DNA of 64,000 nucleotides, taken from positions 372,001-436,000 of the forward strand of contig NZ_ULHE01000001.1 in the NCBI RefSeq assembly GCF_900519355.1. Reading direction: 5' to 3'. Below are positions 8,233 to 18,086 of the stretch, in pieces (the stretch's first letter is position 1; each line of letters opens with the position of its first letter). This stretch comes from Corynebacterium lactis. Lineage in GTDB: Bacteria > Actinomycetota > Actinomycetes > Mycobacteriales > Mycobacteriaceae. Under the pieces are notes generated by a model that worked only from the letters and a program-made list of their open reading frames with translations, made no database searches and was not told the DNA's origin. Position numbers and translations under genes: made by a program.

Positions 8233-9902
8233 TTGGGCCAGATCATCTCAGGCATTCGCACTCGCTCCAATCGCCTCATGGCGCGGGGAATTACGCTGTG
8301 GCGTACCTCGATTCAGACGCGCATTCTCACCTCGGTGGTGCTGCTCAGCGCGGCAGTAATTGCCATCGTCGGATTTGCGCTGGCGTCGCTGGTCGCGCAG
8401 CGCCTCGTCGACTCCAAGGTTTCCGCCGCCGACGAAGAAATTGATCGCGCGCGTGTCGTCGTGGAGCAGGCGATAGAAAATTCCGCGGCCAATGAGCTGC
8501 AGGCGCTACTCAACGTCGGCCGCGAGGCGCTGGTGGATCGGGCGGCCGGAGCGAACTCATCGGGCGCGCTGACCTCCTACGAACCCCTTCTGGTGGCACC
8601 GGTTTCCCGCGGGACGACGATGGCGTCTCTCCGACGGACGCAGCCATTCCCGAACGTCTCCACAACATCGTCAGCCAGGGACAGATTGCCTACCAGGTGC
8701 AGGAAGTCACAGGCCACGACGGTTCTACGTACTCGGCGCTGATTATCGGAACCCCGACCACGACCACGGTCGAGGGGCTCGAACTCTACCTTGTGATGCC
8801 GATGGCGGCCGAGGAATCGACGATCGCCTTGGTGCGCAGCCTGCTTGTCGGCGCGACCTTCGTCATCACCCTGCTGCTCGGCTCTATCACGTGGTTCTTC
8901 TCCAACCAGGTTACGGCGCCGGTGCGCTCGGCCTCCCAGATCGCGCAGCGCTGGGCCGACGGCCACCTGCGCGAGCGAATGGTCGTCCAGGGAGAAGACG
9001 ATATGGCCCGACTGGCAGTGAACTTCAACAAAATGGCGGAGTCCCTGTCGGCGCAGATTCGGCAGCTGGAGGAATACGGAAGCCTGCAGAGGCAATTTAC
9101 TTCGGACGTTTCCCACGAGCTCCGCACCCCTCTGACCACGGTGCGCATGGCCGCAGACCTTATCGCGGACGGTGCCGAAGACCTTGATCCGGCCACTCGC
9201 CGGGCCGCAGAGCTGATGAACGAGGAACTCGAACGCTTCGAGATGCTGCTCAACGACCTTCTCGAAATTTCTCGCCACGACGCTGGAGTGGCGGACCTCT
9301 CCGCCGAGAAGGTCGACGTGCGGCGCTGCATCGATGCCGCGTACCAGCAGCTCGTCGTCGTCGCCAAGGAGTCAAAGACGGAAGTGCGCATGCACCTGCC
9401 GGAGGAACCCGTTATGGCGACCGTCGACACGCGCCGAATCGAACGCGTGCTGCGCAACCTGATGGCCAACGCCATTGACCACAGCGAGGGAAACCCGGTG
9501 GATGTCTACGTCCGGGCTAGCGACTCTGCGGTCGCCTTCTCGGTCGTCGACCATGGCGTTGGCCTGAAGCCCGAGCAGGAGGAGCTGGTGTTCAACCGCT
9601 TCTGGCGAGCCGACCCGTCGCGAGTGCGCAGGACAGGCGGGACAGGCCTGGGCCTGGCTATTTCCCGCGAGGATGCCCACCTTCACGGAGGCGAGCTCGA
9701 GGCGCACGGAATTCCCAAGGTAGGAAGCTGCTTCCGCCTCACCGTGCCCCTCGAACCAGGCTCGCCGATGGGGGAGTCTCCGCTTCCTCTCTACGTGCCT
9801 AACGACGACGCCGACCATAACGACGACGCCCCTGCGCAACACGCGCAGGCGGACGGCGTCGATACACACAGCGTGGACAGCACCGAGGAGGCAGAGCAGT
9901 GA
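8233..9902 (+). pseudogene. mtrB: Sensor kinase MtrB, interrupted by a frameshift
   Basis: Histidine kinase partner of MtrA. The N-terminal part, from TTG 8233 or ATG 8278, has one membrane helix (LTSVVLLSAAVIAIVGFALASLV) and the start of the extracellular sensor. This frame stops at 8742. The rest continues one frame earlier: end of the sensor, second helix (LVGATFVITLLLGSITWFF), HAMP, the phospho-acceptor H-box VSHELRTPLTTV, N-box NAIDHSEGN and G-boxes DHGVGLKPEQ and GGTGLGLAI. The break lies near 8598-8600; one extra C in gcacc restores an uninterrupted protein of about 556 residues. The stop overlaps lpqB. A sequencing error is as likely as true inactivation. Confidence 0.85.
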
Positions 9903-11710
9903 CGGCTCAAGCTCAACATGGACATGCCGGTATGCGCCGTGGCATGCGAAAAATTGCTGCTGTGTCGGCGGCGCTCGTGCTGGGTATCGCGGGATGTACG
10001 ACGGTGCCGAGGAATACGAGCCCGCACGTCCTGCGCCCCTTCGAGGCGCCACAAGCTCGGATCGACGTTCCGAAGCCGCGCCCGAACATCAATCCGGACC
10101 TGGTGCTCCGTGACTTTTACGCGGCAGCTGCTCACCCGATCGATGACTACGCGGCGATGCGCGCCTTCATGACCCCCGACCTGGCAAAGAGCTGGAATCC
10201 TAGGGAGCGGGCGCGGATCGTCGATGGGATCAACCTGATCGCGAACAGCACGGAGTCGGCAAGCCGACAATCGTTTACTGCCAGGGGCAACGGCGTAGGC
10301 CTGGTCGGCGACGATGGGGCCTACGAGCCTGTCTCAAGCGAATATTCGGGAGACGTCGAGATGGAGCTGGGATCCGATGGCCAGTGGAGGATCTCCTCCA
10401 TCCCCGACGGCGTGGTCATGGAAAAGCAGACCTTCCTCGACAACAACGCGCCTCGCAACATCTACTTCCTCGACCCCGCAGGCAATCAACTCGTCACGGA
10501 GAGGCGCTGGCTGTACCGCGGCGTCAATGATGGGGCGACGGACCTCATGACGAAGCTGAAGAATGGGCCCAGCGCCCCGCTGATCCCCGGCGTGACCACG
10601 GTGTTGCGCAACACGGCTTCAATCTCCGTGGAGGCGAGCTCCGATACAACGGCAGAGGGGCGCACCGTCAACATCACCGGCCTGGGAGAAGTCGACCACG
10701 ACCTGCGGGTAATGCTGGCGGCCCAGATAGTTTGGACGCTCGCCAGCGCCGACTTCAGAGGGCCATGGCTGCTGGTTGCCGACGGAAAACCCCTGGTGGC
10801 AAACCATGAGGGGCCGTGGACTAAGGACAGCGACGAGATTCGCTCCTTCGACCCAAGCCGACTGCCTGCTGATCTGGTTCGTATGCGTACCGTCGACAAC
10901 AACGGCATCTATGAGGTCGTCGATGGTAAGGCCACGCCGATGAACAACGGCTGGCGCGCCACTGGCGGCACGATCCTGACGTCGGCAGCCGTGGGCGTGG
11001 ACGTTGAGGGGACGGAGCTTGTGGCTGCGGTGTTCCGAGCAAACCGTGACAACAATGCCGAGTCGACGCTGATGCTGGGGCTGGCCAGCGGAGCTCCCGC
11101 TCCCGTACTTACAGCTCAAAGCCTGACCCGTCCCTCGTGGTCTCCCGACGCCGCGGCGGTGTGGACCGTCAAGGACGGTCAGACCGTCGTGCGTCTCGTC
11201 CGCTCTACGCAGACGTCGCAGATCGAAGCGGAAGAGATTGACACCAGCGAGCTAGATAGCGTCATGGGCGGCGAAAACAAGCAGATTTCGGAGTTCAGGG
11301 TCGATCCCTCAGGAACCCAGGCTGCGATGATCGCCAACGGCCAGGTTTTCATCGCTACGATCGAGCGGAGCGACTCGAAACCCTGGAAGTTGACCTACCC
11401 GCGCGCAATCGCCCTCTCCGAAGGAGTCAGCCCGCTTTCGCTGACCTGGTCCGCAAACCAGACGCTGACCATTGGTGCGTTCGGGTACGAGTCACCCATG
11501 TGGCGCGTCTACCCGGACGGTGCCACCAGCTCCGTCCTGCCGAAGTTGAACCTCACCGCGCCGGTGACCGTCGTCTCAGCGACGTCATCGAAGCTCTACG
11601 CACTGGACACCAACGCCTTGATGGAGCTGATTTCCGGCGAGGGCGAGGAGCAATTCTGGCGTAAGGTGCCCGGTGTTTCGGGGCGAATGGCCCCGGTATC
11701 AGTCGAGTAG
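9899..11710 (+). CDS. lpqB: Lipoprotein LpqB
   Basis: Extracytoplasmic lipoprotein that works with MtrB; in mycobacteria it binds the MtrB sensor domain. GTG 9899 overlaps the mtrB stop (GTGA), implying translational coupling. The signal peptide ends in LGIAGC, giving an acylated Cys near residue 33. A GerMN domain follows (FLDPAGNQLVTERRWLYRGVNDG, about 190-215), then a beta-propeller-like C-terminal half. The 603-residue length fits the family. It carries the only copy of the repeated motif without the leading C. Confidence 0.94.
   Translation: MTAQAQHGHAGMRRGMRKIAAVSAALVLGIAGCTTVPRNTSPHVLRPFEAPQARIDVPKPRPNINPDLVLRDFYAAAAHPIDDYAAMRAFMTPDLAKSWNPRERARIVDGINLIANSTESASRQSFTARGNGVGLVGDDGAYEPVSSEYSGDVEMELGSDGQWRISSIPDGVVMEKQTFLDNNAPRNIYFLDPAGNQLVTERRWLYRGVNDGATDLMTKLKNGPSAPLIPGVTTVLRNTASISVEASSDTTAEGRTVNITGLGEVDHDLRVMLAAQIVWTLASADFRGPWLLVADGKPLVANHEGPWTKDSDEIRSFDPSRLPADLVRMRTVDNNGIYEVVDGKATPMNNGWRATGGTILTSAAVGVDVEGTELVAAVFRANRDNNAESTLMLGLASGAPAPVLTAQSLTRPSWSPDAAAVWTVKDGQTVVRLVRSTQTSQIEAEEIDTSELDSVMGGENKQISEFRVDPSGTQAAMIANGQVFIATIERSDSKPWKLTYPRAIALSEGVSPLSLTWSANQTLTIGAFGYESPMWRVYPDGATSSVLPKLNLTAPVTVVSATSSKLYALDTNALMELISGEGEEQFWRKVPGVSGRMAPVSVE
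10255..10264 (+). repeat. 10-mer GTCGGCAAGC, copy 4 (preceded by A)
   Basis: In lpqB, read as tcg-gca-agc (Ser-Ala-Ser). It is the single copy whose upstream base is not C. Confidence 0.75.
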
Positions 11711-11744
11711 CTTCGCGGATGGGGAGGGGAGGGGACAATTTCAC

Positions 11745-12509
11745 ATGAGCGGAAACAGCGGACCTCTGTGGCAATTGTGGCGATTTTTCGCCAAGAAGTT
11801 GCACGGCCTGGGGGCGTCGGCCTTTCGTATGGCTGTGGAGGTAACAGACCTCGTTGTTCCCGGCCAGTGTCCCGGCTGCGGGGCCCCAGGGGACTTGTGC
11901 TCCGGATGCAGGAAGGAACTGCGGGCGGTGCCGGTGCGTTTCTCGCCCCGCGCACCGGTACGGGCGAGAGCGTGGGCGTGTGGCGCATACGCTGGTGCGC
12001 ATCGCGGCATCATCATCGCGGCGAAGGAACGGGGTAGCCACCGGGCGCGTGAGCTGATGGGGATGGTCGTGCTCGCGGCGCTGCGCAGGCTGGTTGCCCA
12101 GGGCGAGGTAATGCCCCCGTCGATTACCCCCATTGTCTTAGTTCCTGCGCCCACCCGACGAGCCTCTGCGCGGCAAAGGGGTGGTGACCCGATAACGCTG
12201 GCCTGTGCCTTTGCCGCGCGGCAGGAGCCGGGCGTTGTCGTGGTGCCCGTTGTGCGCACAGAGTCCTCGACCAAAGATTCGTCGGAGCTCGGCGCGCAGC
12301 AACGCCGGGCCAATCTTTCTGGCCGGATAGTACCTATCGTGGGGGTCGGTTCGAAAAAGTTGAGTGAAGTGCGACAACTCTGTTCTGATGCGACAGTGGT
12401 GCTCGTCGATGATGTCGCCACTACCGGCGCGACGGCCGCCGAAACCGAGTTGGTTTTGGCCTCCCTTGGGGTCCGCGTCGACCTTGTTGTGGTGGTGGCC
12501 AGGGCATAA
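11745..12509 (+). CDS. ComF-family phosphoribosyltransferase-like protein
   Basis: A 254-residue protein with the two features of the ComF family. The first is an N-terminal zinc-finger pair, CPGCGAPGDLCSGC. The second is a C-terminal type I phosphoribosyltransferase PRPP loop, VVLVDDVATTGATAAE, near residues 218-233. ComF proteins take part in natural transformation in some bacteria, but the actinobacterial version beside mtrAB-lpqB has no proven role. I start at ATG 11745 because a G-rich Shine-Dalgarno lies about 12 nt upstream; ATG 11829, just before the cysteines, is an alternative. The possible competence link is notable because of the repeated 11-mer in this genome. Confidence 0.85.
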   Translation: MSGNSGPLWQLWRFFAKKLHGLGASAFRMAVEVTDLVVPGQCPGCGAPGDLCSGCRKELRAVPVRFSPRAPVRARAWACGAYAGAHRGIIIAAKERGSHRARELMGMVVLAALRRLVAQGEVMPPSITPIVLVPAPTRRASARQRGGDPITLACAFAARQEPGVVVVPVVRTESSTKDSSELGAQQRRANLSGRIVPIVGVGSKKLSEVRQLCSDATVVLVDDVATTGATAAETELVLASLGVRVDLVVVVARA

Positions 12510-12681
12510 GCGCTCGTGGGCGCGTACCTGGGTTGGTCGCTGGGATAGTTTCGACAAGCCGACGTGGCGATGGTTACCCCCGTGTCTGTATCCTGGAGGT
12601 GCAGTAAGACCCGTCACCGTAGACGCCGTGAGTAATCCCGCTCACGGAAGGGCGGTGGCCATACCGGGAGGTAGGTAGCAA

Positions 12682-13338
12682 GTGTCCACACCTGCTGAAA
12701 ACAACGAGGTACTCAGCCCGAACGCTCAGGTGACCATCACCGGGCGCAACGTCGAGGTGCCGGAGCACTTCGCGGAGCGCGTGAAGTCGAAGCTGGCAAA
12801 GGTTGAGCGTCTCGACCCTACATTGACCTTCTTCCACGTCGAGCTTCAGCACGAGCCGAATCCGCGCCGTGCAGATCGTTCTGACCGCATTCAGATCACC
12901 GCGACTGGCAAGGGGCACCTCGCCCGCGCGGAGGCCAAGGAGGACAGCTTCTACGCGGCGTTGGAGTCCGCGCTGGGCAAGATGGAGCGTTCCCTGCGCA
13001 AGGTGAAGGCCCGCCGCAAGATCAGCCGCTCCGGCCACCGCGCACCGATTTCCGTCGGTGAGGCCACTGCTTCTCTGGTCGCTGAGGCGCAGAACGATCA
13101 GGCTGTGAAGGCTGATCCGTACGAGGACAAGGTCGAGGACATGCAGCCGGGCCAGGTTGTACGCACCAAGCAGCACTCCGCTACCCCGATGTCCGTCGAG
13201 GACGCCCTGTCCGAGATGGAGCTGGTTGGGCACGACTTCTTCCTCTTCGTCAACGAGGAGACCTCGCGTCCGTCCGTCGTCTACCGCCGTCACGCGTTCG
13301 ACTACGGTCTGATCGAGCTGGAAGCCGAGAAGGATTAA
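12682..13338 (+). CDS. hpf: Ribosome hibernation promoting factor, long form
   Basis: Binds the 30S subunit in stationary phase and, in its long form, dimerises 70S ribosomes to 100S. The N-terminal S30AE domain (about residues 10-105) is followed by a linker and a C-terminal dimerisation domain (FFLFVNEETSRPSVVYRRHAF). GTG 12682 has GGGAGGTAGG about 8 nt upstream. The 172-bp gap from comF probably holds a stress-responsive promoter. It lies just upstream of secA1, as in mycobacteria. Confidence 0.94.
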   Translation: MSTPAENNEVLSPNAQVTITGRNVEVPEHFAERVKSKLAKVERLDPTLTFFHVELQHEPNPRRADRSDRIQITATGKGHLARAEAKEDSFYAALESALGKMERSLRKVKARRKISRSGHRAPISVGEATASLVAEAQNDQAVKADPYEDKVEDMQPGQVVRTKQHSATPMSVEDALSEMELVGHDFFLFVNEETSRPSVVYRRHAFDYGLIELEAEKD

Positions 13339-13363
13339 TTCCTTAAACACTCGCACTAGTGTT

Positions 13364-13388
13364 GGCCGGGGCTTTTGCCCCGGCCTTT
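13364..13388 (+). terminator. Rho-independent terminator of hpf
   Basis: Perfect ggccggggc/gccccggcc stem with a TTTT loop followed by TTT, 26 nt after the hpf stop. Confidence 0.85.
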
Positions 13389-13480
13389 GGCGTGTGAGCC
13401 TCGGCGCGCTGTTCTCCCTTGTCCTGGGAATCTTCTGCCGTCATCGCGCAGTCCCTTACGTCGCAGCAGTTGATTCAACG

Positions 13481-13486
13481 TATAAT
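13481..13486 (+). promoter_or_regulatory. -10 box TATAAT of secA1
   Basis: A perfect consensus -10 lies 54 nt upstream of the secA1 start codon. A TTACGT at 13456-13461 is a possible but weak -35 (19-nt spacer). The leader would be about 48 nt. Confidence 0.55.
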
Positions 13487-13540
13487 TGAGCACTTGATAG
13501 CCAGAAGTACGATTCATCCGGCCGGAAAGGTCCTAATTTA

Positions 13541-16237
13541 GTGTTTTCGCTCAGCAAATTGCTTCGCGTTGGTGAAGGTCGAGCCGTTAAGCGACTCGGA
13601 AACATCGCGGATCAGGTCATCGCACTCGAAGACGATTATGCCGCTTTGACGGACGAGGAGCTGCGTGCGAAGACGGATGAGTTTAAGGCCCGGCTTGCTG
13701 ATGGCGAGGAATTGGACGACCTGCTTCTCGACGCCTTCGCAACGGCCCGTGAGGCCTCGTGGCGAGTCCTTGGCCAGAAGCACTACAAGGTCCAGGTTAT
13801 GGGCGGTGCCGCTCTGCACTACGGCAACGTCGCCGAGATGCGCACCGGTGAGGGTAAGACTCTGACCTGTGTGTTGCCGGCGTACCTCAATGCCCTGGAC
13901 GGCAAGGGTGTTCACGTCGTTACGGTGAATGACTACCTGGCTAAGCGCGATGCGGAGTGGATGGGTCGAGTTCACCGCTTCCTGGGGCTGGAGACGTCGG
14001 TGATTCTCTCCGAGCTCTCGCCGGACCAGCGCCGCGTGGCGTACGCCGCGGACATTACCTACGGCACGAACAACGAGTTCGGCTTCGACTACCTGCGTGA
14101 CAACATGGCGCATTCCCTGAACGATCTGGTCCAGCGTGGCCATAACTACGCCATCGTCGACGAGGTTGACTCGATCCTGATTGATGAGGCCCGCACGCCA
14201 CTGATTATCTCGGGCCCAGCTGACGGCGATCCGCGCTGGTACCTGGCCTTTTCCCAGATTGTCCCGCGGATGAAGCGCGACATTCACTACGAGGTCGACG
14301 AGCGCAAGCGCACCATCGGCATTCGCGAGGAGGGCGTCGAGTTTGTCGAAGACCAGCTTGGCATCAAGAACCTGTATGCGCCGGAAAACTCGTCCCTGGT
14401 GAGCTACCTCAACAACGCGGTGAAGGCCAAGGAGCTCTTCACCCGCGACAAGGACTACATCATCCGCAACGGCGAGGTCCTGATTGTCGACGAGTTCACC
14501 GGCCGCGTCCTGGCCGGACGCCGCTACAACGAGGGCATGCACCAGGCTATCGAGGCGAAGGAAGGGGTGGAGATCAAGAACGAAAACCAGACCCTGGCAA
14601 CCGTTACCCTTCAGAACTACTTCCGCCTCTACGGCAAGCTCTCGGGTATGACCGGTACAGCAGAGACTGAGGCGGCCGAGCTGCACCAGATCTACAAGCT
14701 CAACGTGATGGCGATTCCGCCGAACCGCCCGAATCAGCGTGAGGATATGCCGGACCTGATCTACAAGACTCAGGAGGCCAAGTTCGCGGCCGTAGTTGAG
14801 GACATCAAGGAGTGCCACGAGAAGGGCCAGCCGGTTCTGGTCGGCACGACCTCGGTGGAGAAGTCCGAGTACCTCTCGCGCCTGCTGCAGCGCGCCGGCA
14901 TCGCGCACTCCGTGCTCAATGCGAAGCACCACGACAAGGAAGCTGAAATCGTTGCGGTCGCGGGCCGCCTCGGAGCTGTTACCGTCGCGACCAACATGGC
15001 CGGCCGCGGTACTGACATTGTGCTGGGTGGTAACCCGGACATCGTCGCAGACTTGAACCTGCGTGAGCGGGGGCTGGACCCGGTGGAGACGCCGGAGGAG
15101 TACCAGGAGGCGTGGGAGAAGGAGATCGAGCGCGTTCGTGAGGCCTCCAAGCTCGAGGCCGAGAAGGTCCGCGAGGCCGGCGGCCTCTACGTGCTCGGCA
15201 CCGAGCGCCACGAGTCCCGCCGTATTGATAACCAGCTTCGCGGCCGTTCCGGCCGTCAGGGAGACCCGGGCCTGACCCGCTTCTACCTGTCGATGCGCGA
15301 TGAGCTGATGGTCCGCTTCAACGGTCAGCGCATGGAGGCGCTGATGAACACGCTGAACGTCCCGGACGATGTGCCGATCGACTCCAAGGTGGTCTCCAAC
15401 TCCATCAAGAGCGTTCAGACGCAGGTGGAGAGCCAGAACTTCGAGATCCGCAAGAATGTTTTGAAGTACGACGAGGTCATGAACCAGCAGCGCAAGGTCA
15501 TCTACGCCGAGCGCCGCCGCATCCTCGAGGGCGAAGATCTCAAGACCCAGGTCCGCGATATGCAGGACGATGTCATCAACGCCTATGTTGAGGGCGCCAC
15601 CGCCGACGGCTACGTGGAGGACTGGGACCTGGACGAGCTCTGGCACGCCCTCGAGTCCCTCTATGGCCCGACCTTTAGCTCCCAGGAGCTGATCGACAGC
15701 GAGGACTTCGGTGGCTCCGGCGACCTGTCGGCATCCGATCTCTCCCGCGCGCTGCACGACGACATCACCGCCAGCTACGACCAGCTGGAAGACGCCGTGT
15801 CCGCTATCGGCGGTGAGGAGCAGATGCGCAACATCGAGCGCTTCACCATCCTCAACGTGATGGACCAGAAGTGGCGTGAGCACCTCTATGAGATGGACTA
15901 CCTGAAGGAGGGCATCGGCCTTCGCGCGATGGCCCAGGCCGATCCGCTGGTGGAGTACCAGCGCGAGGGCTACGACATGTTCATGGCGATGATGGAGGGC
16001 ATCAAGGAGGAGTCGGTCCGCCAGCTCTTCATGCTTCGCCAGCAGATCATGCCCGCTGCCGACGGACAGCAGGAAGCAGCGGCTGCGGCCCTGCCCGCCG
16101 AAGACGCGCAGGAGCCGACGCAGATGACCTACTCCGGCCCGAACGAGGACGGCAGCGCCGAGCAGCAGCGGGTGGACAGCGACGAGCCCGCGAACCGCGC
16201 GGAACGCCGCAAGTCCGCCCGGAAGCGCCGTCGTTAA
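13541..16237 (+). CDS. secA: Preprotein translocase ATPase SecA1
   Basis: Motor ATPase that pushes unfolded preproteins through SecYEG. The 898-residue protein contains Walker [10 protein letters not shown] (near residue 105), the [19 protein letters not shown] segment (about 208-226) and Walker B/helicase motifs such as [11 protein letters not shown]. The scaffold and helical-wing regions follow, and the C-terminus is a basic, charged tail ([10 protein letters not shown]). The C-terminal zinc-binding cysteines of many SecA proteins are absent, as in other actinobacterial SecA1. GTG 13541 is used. It is longer than the usual 840-850 residues because of an acidic C-terminal extension. Confidence 0.97.
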   Translation: MFSLSKLLRVGEGRAVKRLGNIADQVIALEDDYAALTDEELRAKTDEFKARLADGEELDDLLLDAFATAREASWRVLGQKHYKVQVMGGAALHYGNVAEMRTGEGKTLTCVLPAYLNALDGKGVHVVTVNDYLAKRDAEWMGRVHRFLGLETSVILSELSPDQRRVAYAADITYGTNNEFGFDYLRDNMAHSLNDLVQRGHNYAIVDEVDSILIDEARTPLIISGPADGDPRWYLAFSQIVPRMKRDIHYEVDERKRTIGIREEGVEFVEDQLGIKNLYAPENSSLVSYLNNAVKAKELFTRDKDYIIRNGEVLIVDEFTGRVLAGRRYNEGMHQAIEAKEGVEIKNENQTLATVTLQNYFRLYGKLSGMTGTAETEAAELHQIYKLNVMAIPPNRPNQREDMPDLIYKTQEAKFAAVVEDIKECHEKGQPVLVGTTSVEKSEYLSRLLQRAGIAHSVLNAKHHDKEAEIVAVAGRLGAVTVATNMAGRGTDIVLGGNPDIVADLNLRERGLDPVETPEEYQEAWEKEIERVREASKLEAEKVREAGGLYVLGTERHESRRIDNQLRGRSGRQGDPGLTRFYLSMRDELMVRFNGQRMEALMNTLNVPDDVPIDSKVVSNSIKSVQTQVESQNFEIRKNVLKYDEVMNQQRKVIYAERRRILEGEDLKTQVRDMQDDVINAYVEGATADGYVEDWDLDELWHALESLYGPTFSSQELIDSEDFGGSGDLSASDLSRALHDDITASYDQLEDAVSAIGGEEQMRNIERFTILNVMDQKWREHLYEMDYLKEGIGLRAMAQADPLVEYQREGYDMFMAMMEGIKEESVRQLFMLRQQIMPAADGQQEAAAAALPAEDAQEPTQMTYSGPNEDGSAEQQRVDSDEPANRAERRKSARKRRR

Positions 16238-16315
16238 GCGTCTGACAGGCTGCTCGGCCCTTAGCCGAAAATCGGTTCCCGCCGCCTGTGGGACCTTCCG
16301 TGTCGTGGGTGATTG

Positions 16316-16792
16316 CTAGATCACCCGGAACGCGGTGAGGTACCAGGTGGGGGAGCCGTTTTCTTTACGACGGGTAAACGTTCCGGTAAAAGCACGGACT
16401 CGGGATCCGATGCTGCAACTGCCGATGAACTCCACTTTCGCGCCCGAAGCTGCGGGGCTGGGGTGGAAGGACTGCAGCGTGACTCCTTTCAAATGGGAAG
16501 CTTTGGAAAGGGTCAGGAGTGCCGAGGTGGTCTTGGCATCGACGTTCATTTTGCGCAGTCCGTCGATGCGGCGTCGGCCTCCCACCATGTCGAAGACCCG
16601 CTGAGTGAATAGGCCCAGGTCGCGCAACGCCTCGGGTGGTAGCGGTGGCGCTGGTTTCCTGCTGGAGGCACGCCGGGGCGCTGTGTGTGCTGTTTTGGGC
16701 ACGGGATGGTTGTGGACTTCCAGCGTGTGAAGCAGGCGAAACCCGGAAGCCGGAATGAGGCTCTCGTGCGTGACAGTATTGGCGAAATTCAT
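16316..16792 (-). CDS. Rv3235-family protein
   Basis: A 158-residue protein with a basic, proline-rich N-terminal third and a conserved C-terminal domain. That domain runs from LRDLGLFTQRVFDMVGGRR (about 60-78) through a small beta-rich part ending TWYLTAFRVI. Such proteins lie beside secA1 in Actinobacteria, and a function has not been assigned to my knowledge. ATG 16792 has GGGGGAT about 6 nt upstream. It runs opposite to secA1 and ends 78 bp from the secA stop. Confidence 0.75.
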   Translation of the reverse strand: MNFANTVTHESLIPASGFRLLHTLEVHNHPVPKTAHTAPRRASSRKPAPPLPPEALRDLGLFTQRVFDMVGGRRRIDGLRKMNVDAKTTSALLTLSKASHLKGVTLQSFHPSPAASGAKVEFIGSCSIGSRVRAFTGTFTRRKENGSPTWYLTAFRVI

Positions 16793-16956
16793 GGATTAAT
16801 CCCCCTTGTAATCCCTGCGAAGACCGTATAACTGGTACTTTCTGCGGCCTTCGCCTTTGTGTTTTCCCAGTGTTTTCCCCCCCACGGTGACACCCATTTT
16901 GCTACATATTCCGAAGTTTCGCCGGGGTCGGTGTCACATTTTTTGGTTACGGGCAT

Positions 16957-16970
16957 TACCATAAGTGTCC
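16957..16970 (+). promoter_or_regulatory. Leaderless promoter (-10 TACCAT, 8 nt to ATG)
   Basis: TACCAT at 16957-16962 ends 8 nt before ATG 16971. It favours that ATG over GTG 16965. Confidence 0.5.
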
Positions 16971-17381
16971 ATGCGCGGAATGATTATCGATTACTGTGGC
17001 GTTCTCGACGGCACTGATGAAGAGCAGGCTCGCTGGCGCAATCTCCTGGTTGAGGCTCGTGCGGGCGGGGTTGCCCTTGCTGTACTTTCGAATGACCCCG
17101 GTGGTCCAGGGGCTGACCCGATTCGAAAGCTCGCCGACGATGGCCTCGTCGACGCCGTGAATCTCTCCGGCGAAATCGGGTTCGAGAAGCCGAGCCCCGA
17201 GGCGTTCGACATCGCTGCCGCCAGCATCGACCTTCCGGCGCGTGACTGCGTATTCGTCGATGATTCGATTGAGAATATCCACGCCGCGGTCTCTCACGGC
17301 ATGGTGGGTGTCTTCTACCAGCAATTTGATCGTGCGGTCGTCGAAATCGCAGGCCTGCTGGGGCTCGAGGGCGAGTTCTGA
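16971..17381 (+). CDS. HAD-superfamily hydrolase-like protein
   Basis: A compact 136-residue haloacid-dehalogenase-fold protein. Motif I is IIDYCGVLDG, with the nucleophile Asp7. The usual second Asp (D-x-D) is Cys here, so classical phosphatase activity may be lost or altered. Motif II lies around LAVLSND, motif III Lys in GFEKPSPEAF (near 63) and motif IV in CVFVDDS (near 87). It overlaps the next gene by one base (tgATG), so the two are probably co-translated. The substrate is unknown. Confidence 0.85.
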   Translation: MRGMIIDYCGVLDGTDEEQARWRNLLVEARAGGVALAVLSNDPGGPGADPIRKLADDGLVDAVNLSGEIGFEKPSPEAFDIAAASIDLPARDCVFVDDSIENIHAAVSHGMVGVFYQQFDRAVVEIAGLLGLEGEF

Positions 17382-17878
17382 TGCGCGTCTACATCCCGGC
17401 AACGTTCTCGATGCTTCAGTCCCTCAAGGACGACGGCCTCATTCACGCCCGCAGCGGTTGGGGCTTTGCCGTCACTGAAGCGCTCCGGGACTTCTACACC
17501 GAGGGTGATGACGAGGAGCTCTCCGACATAGCCTTCGATGAGGCCGCCCGAGCGTCCCTGCGCCTCCTCGACGCGGAGGCTCCGGAGGTGAAGTTCCCCT
17601 TCCGTCGCGTGGTAATTTCCGCCGATGTCGACGCGCAGGAGCAGCCCGACATGGGGGAGGCCGTGGTGAAGCTCTCCGGCCCCGTCTCGCTTTCCGACGT
17701 CGCGGCGTTGCACATCGACGTAGAGCAGTCTGAAGAGAAGGTTAAGGCCGCCATCGCCGCGGTGGATGCCGCGGATCTGGGCGACGAGGATGCCGAGCTG
17801 GCGGTGGGGGATGCCCTGGAAATTCCCCTGGCCTGGTACGACGTGGCAGAGCTGGGAATGGTTGTCGAATTGCTGTAG
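17381..17878 (+). CDS. Conserved actinobacterial protein (DUF6912-like)
   Basis: A 165-residue soluble protein beginning MRVYIPATFSML, with a Trp-Gly-Phe segment (SGWGFAVTEALRDFY) near residues 25-39 and several alternating strands. This resembles the DUF6912 family; the assignment is from memory of the family pattern. Translation is coupled to the HAD gene by a one-base overlap. No active-site motif is evident. Confidence 0.65.
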   Translation: MRVYIPATFSMLQSLKDDGLIHARSGWGFAVTEALRDFYTEGDDEELSDIAFDEAARASLRLLDAEAPEVKFPFRRVVISADVDAQEQPDMGEAVVKLSGPVSLSDVAALHIDVEQSEEKVKAAIAAVDAADLGDEDAELAVGDALEIPLAWYDVAELGMVVELL

Positions 17879-17897
17879 GGGATTTTTCTGATCCTTT

Positions 17898-17928
17898 GAG
17901 GCCGGGCCGTAGTGCCCGGCCTCTTTTG
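17898..17928 (+). terminator. Rho-independent terminator
   Basis: Perfect 10-bp stem gaggccgggc/gcccggcctc with a 6-nt loop and TTTT, 19 nt after the DUF6912-like stop codon. Confidence 0.88.
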
Positions 17929-17968
17929 TGTCCTGGAGCACTTTTCCGGGAAAACATGTTTTTAGCAC

Positions 17969-17997
17969 TTGACGAATAACCTACTGCCCCGTAGGCT
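17969..17997 (+). promoter_or_regulatory. Promoter of the reductase-desaturase operon with embedded palindrome
   Basis: -35 TTGACG (17969-17974), a 17-nt spacer and -10 TAGGCT (17992-17997). The palindrome CCTAC-N6-GTAGG (17980-17995) covers the spacer and enters the -10, a position typical of a repressor operator. The leader is about 80 nt and ends in a strong AGGAGG. Confidence 0.65.
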
Positions 17998-18086
17998 ACG
18001 GACTCGTAAGTTTTGGGGGTGCAACTGAACTCTTTTCGGAAGCGTTTATTCGGTCACTCTCGATTTTTCAACGAGGAGGCCTCCGC

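Noticed and set aside
13538..15883. Long open frame (about 780 codons) antisense to secA
   Set aside because: It follows the codon periodicity of secA, has no start signal and a repetitive Leu/Val/Asp/His composition typical of high-GC antisense frames.
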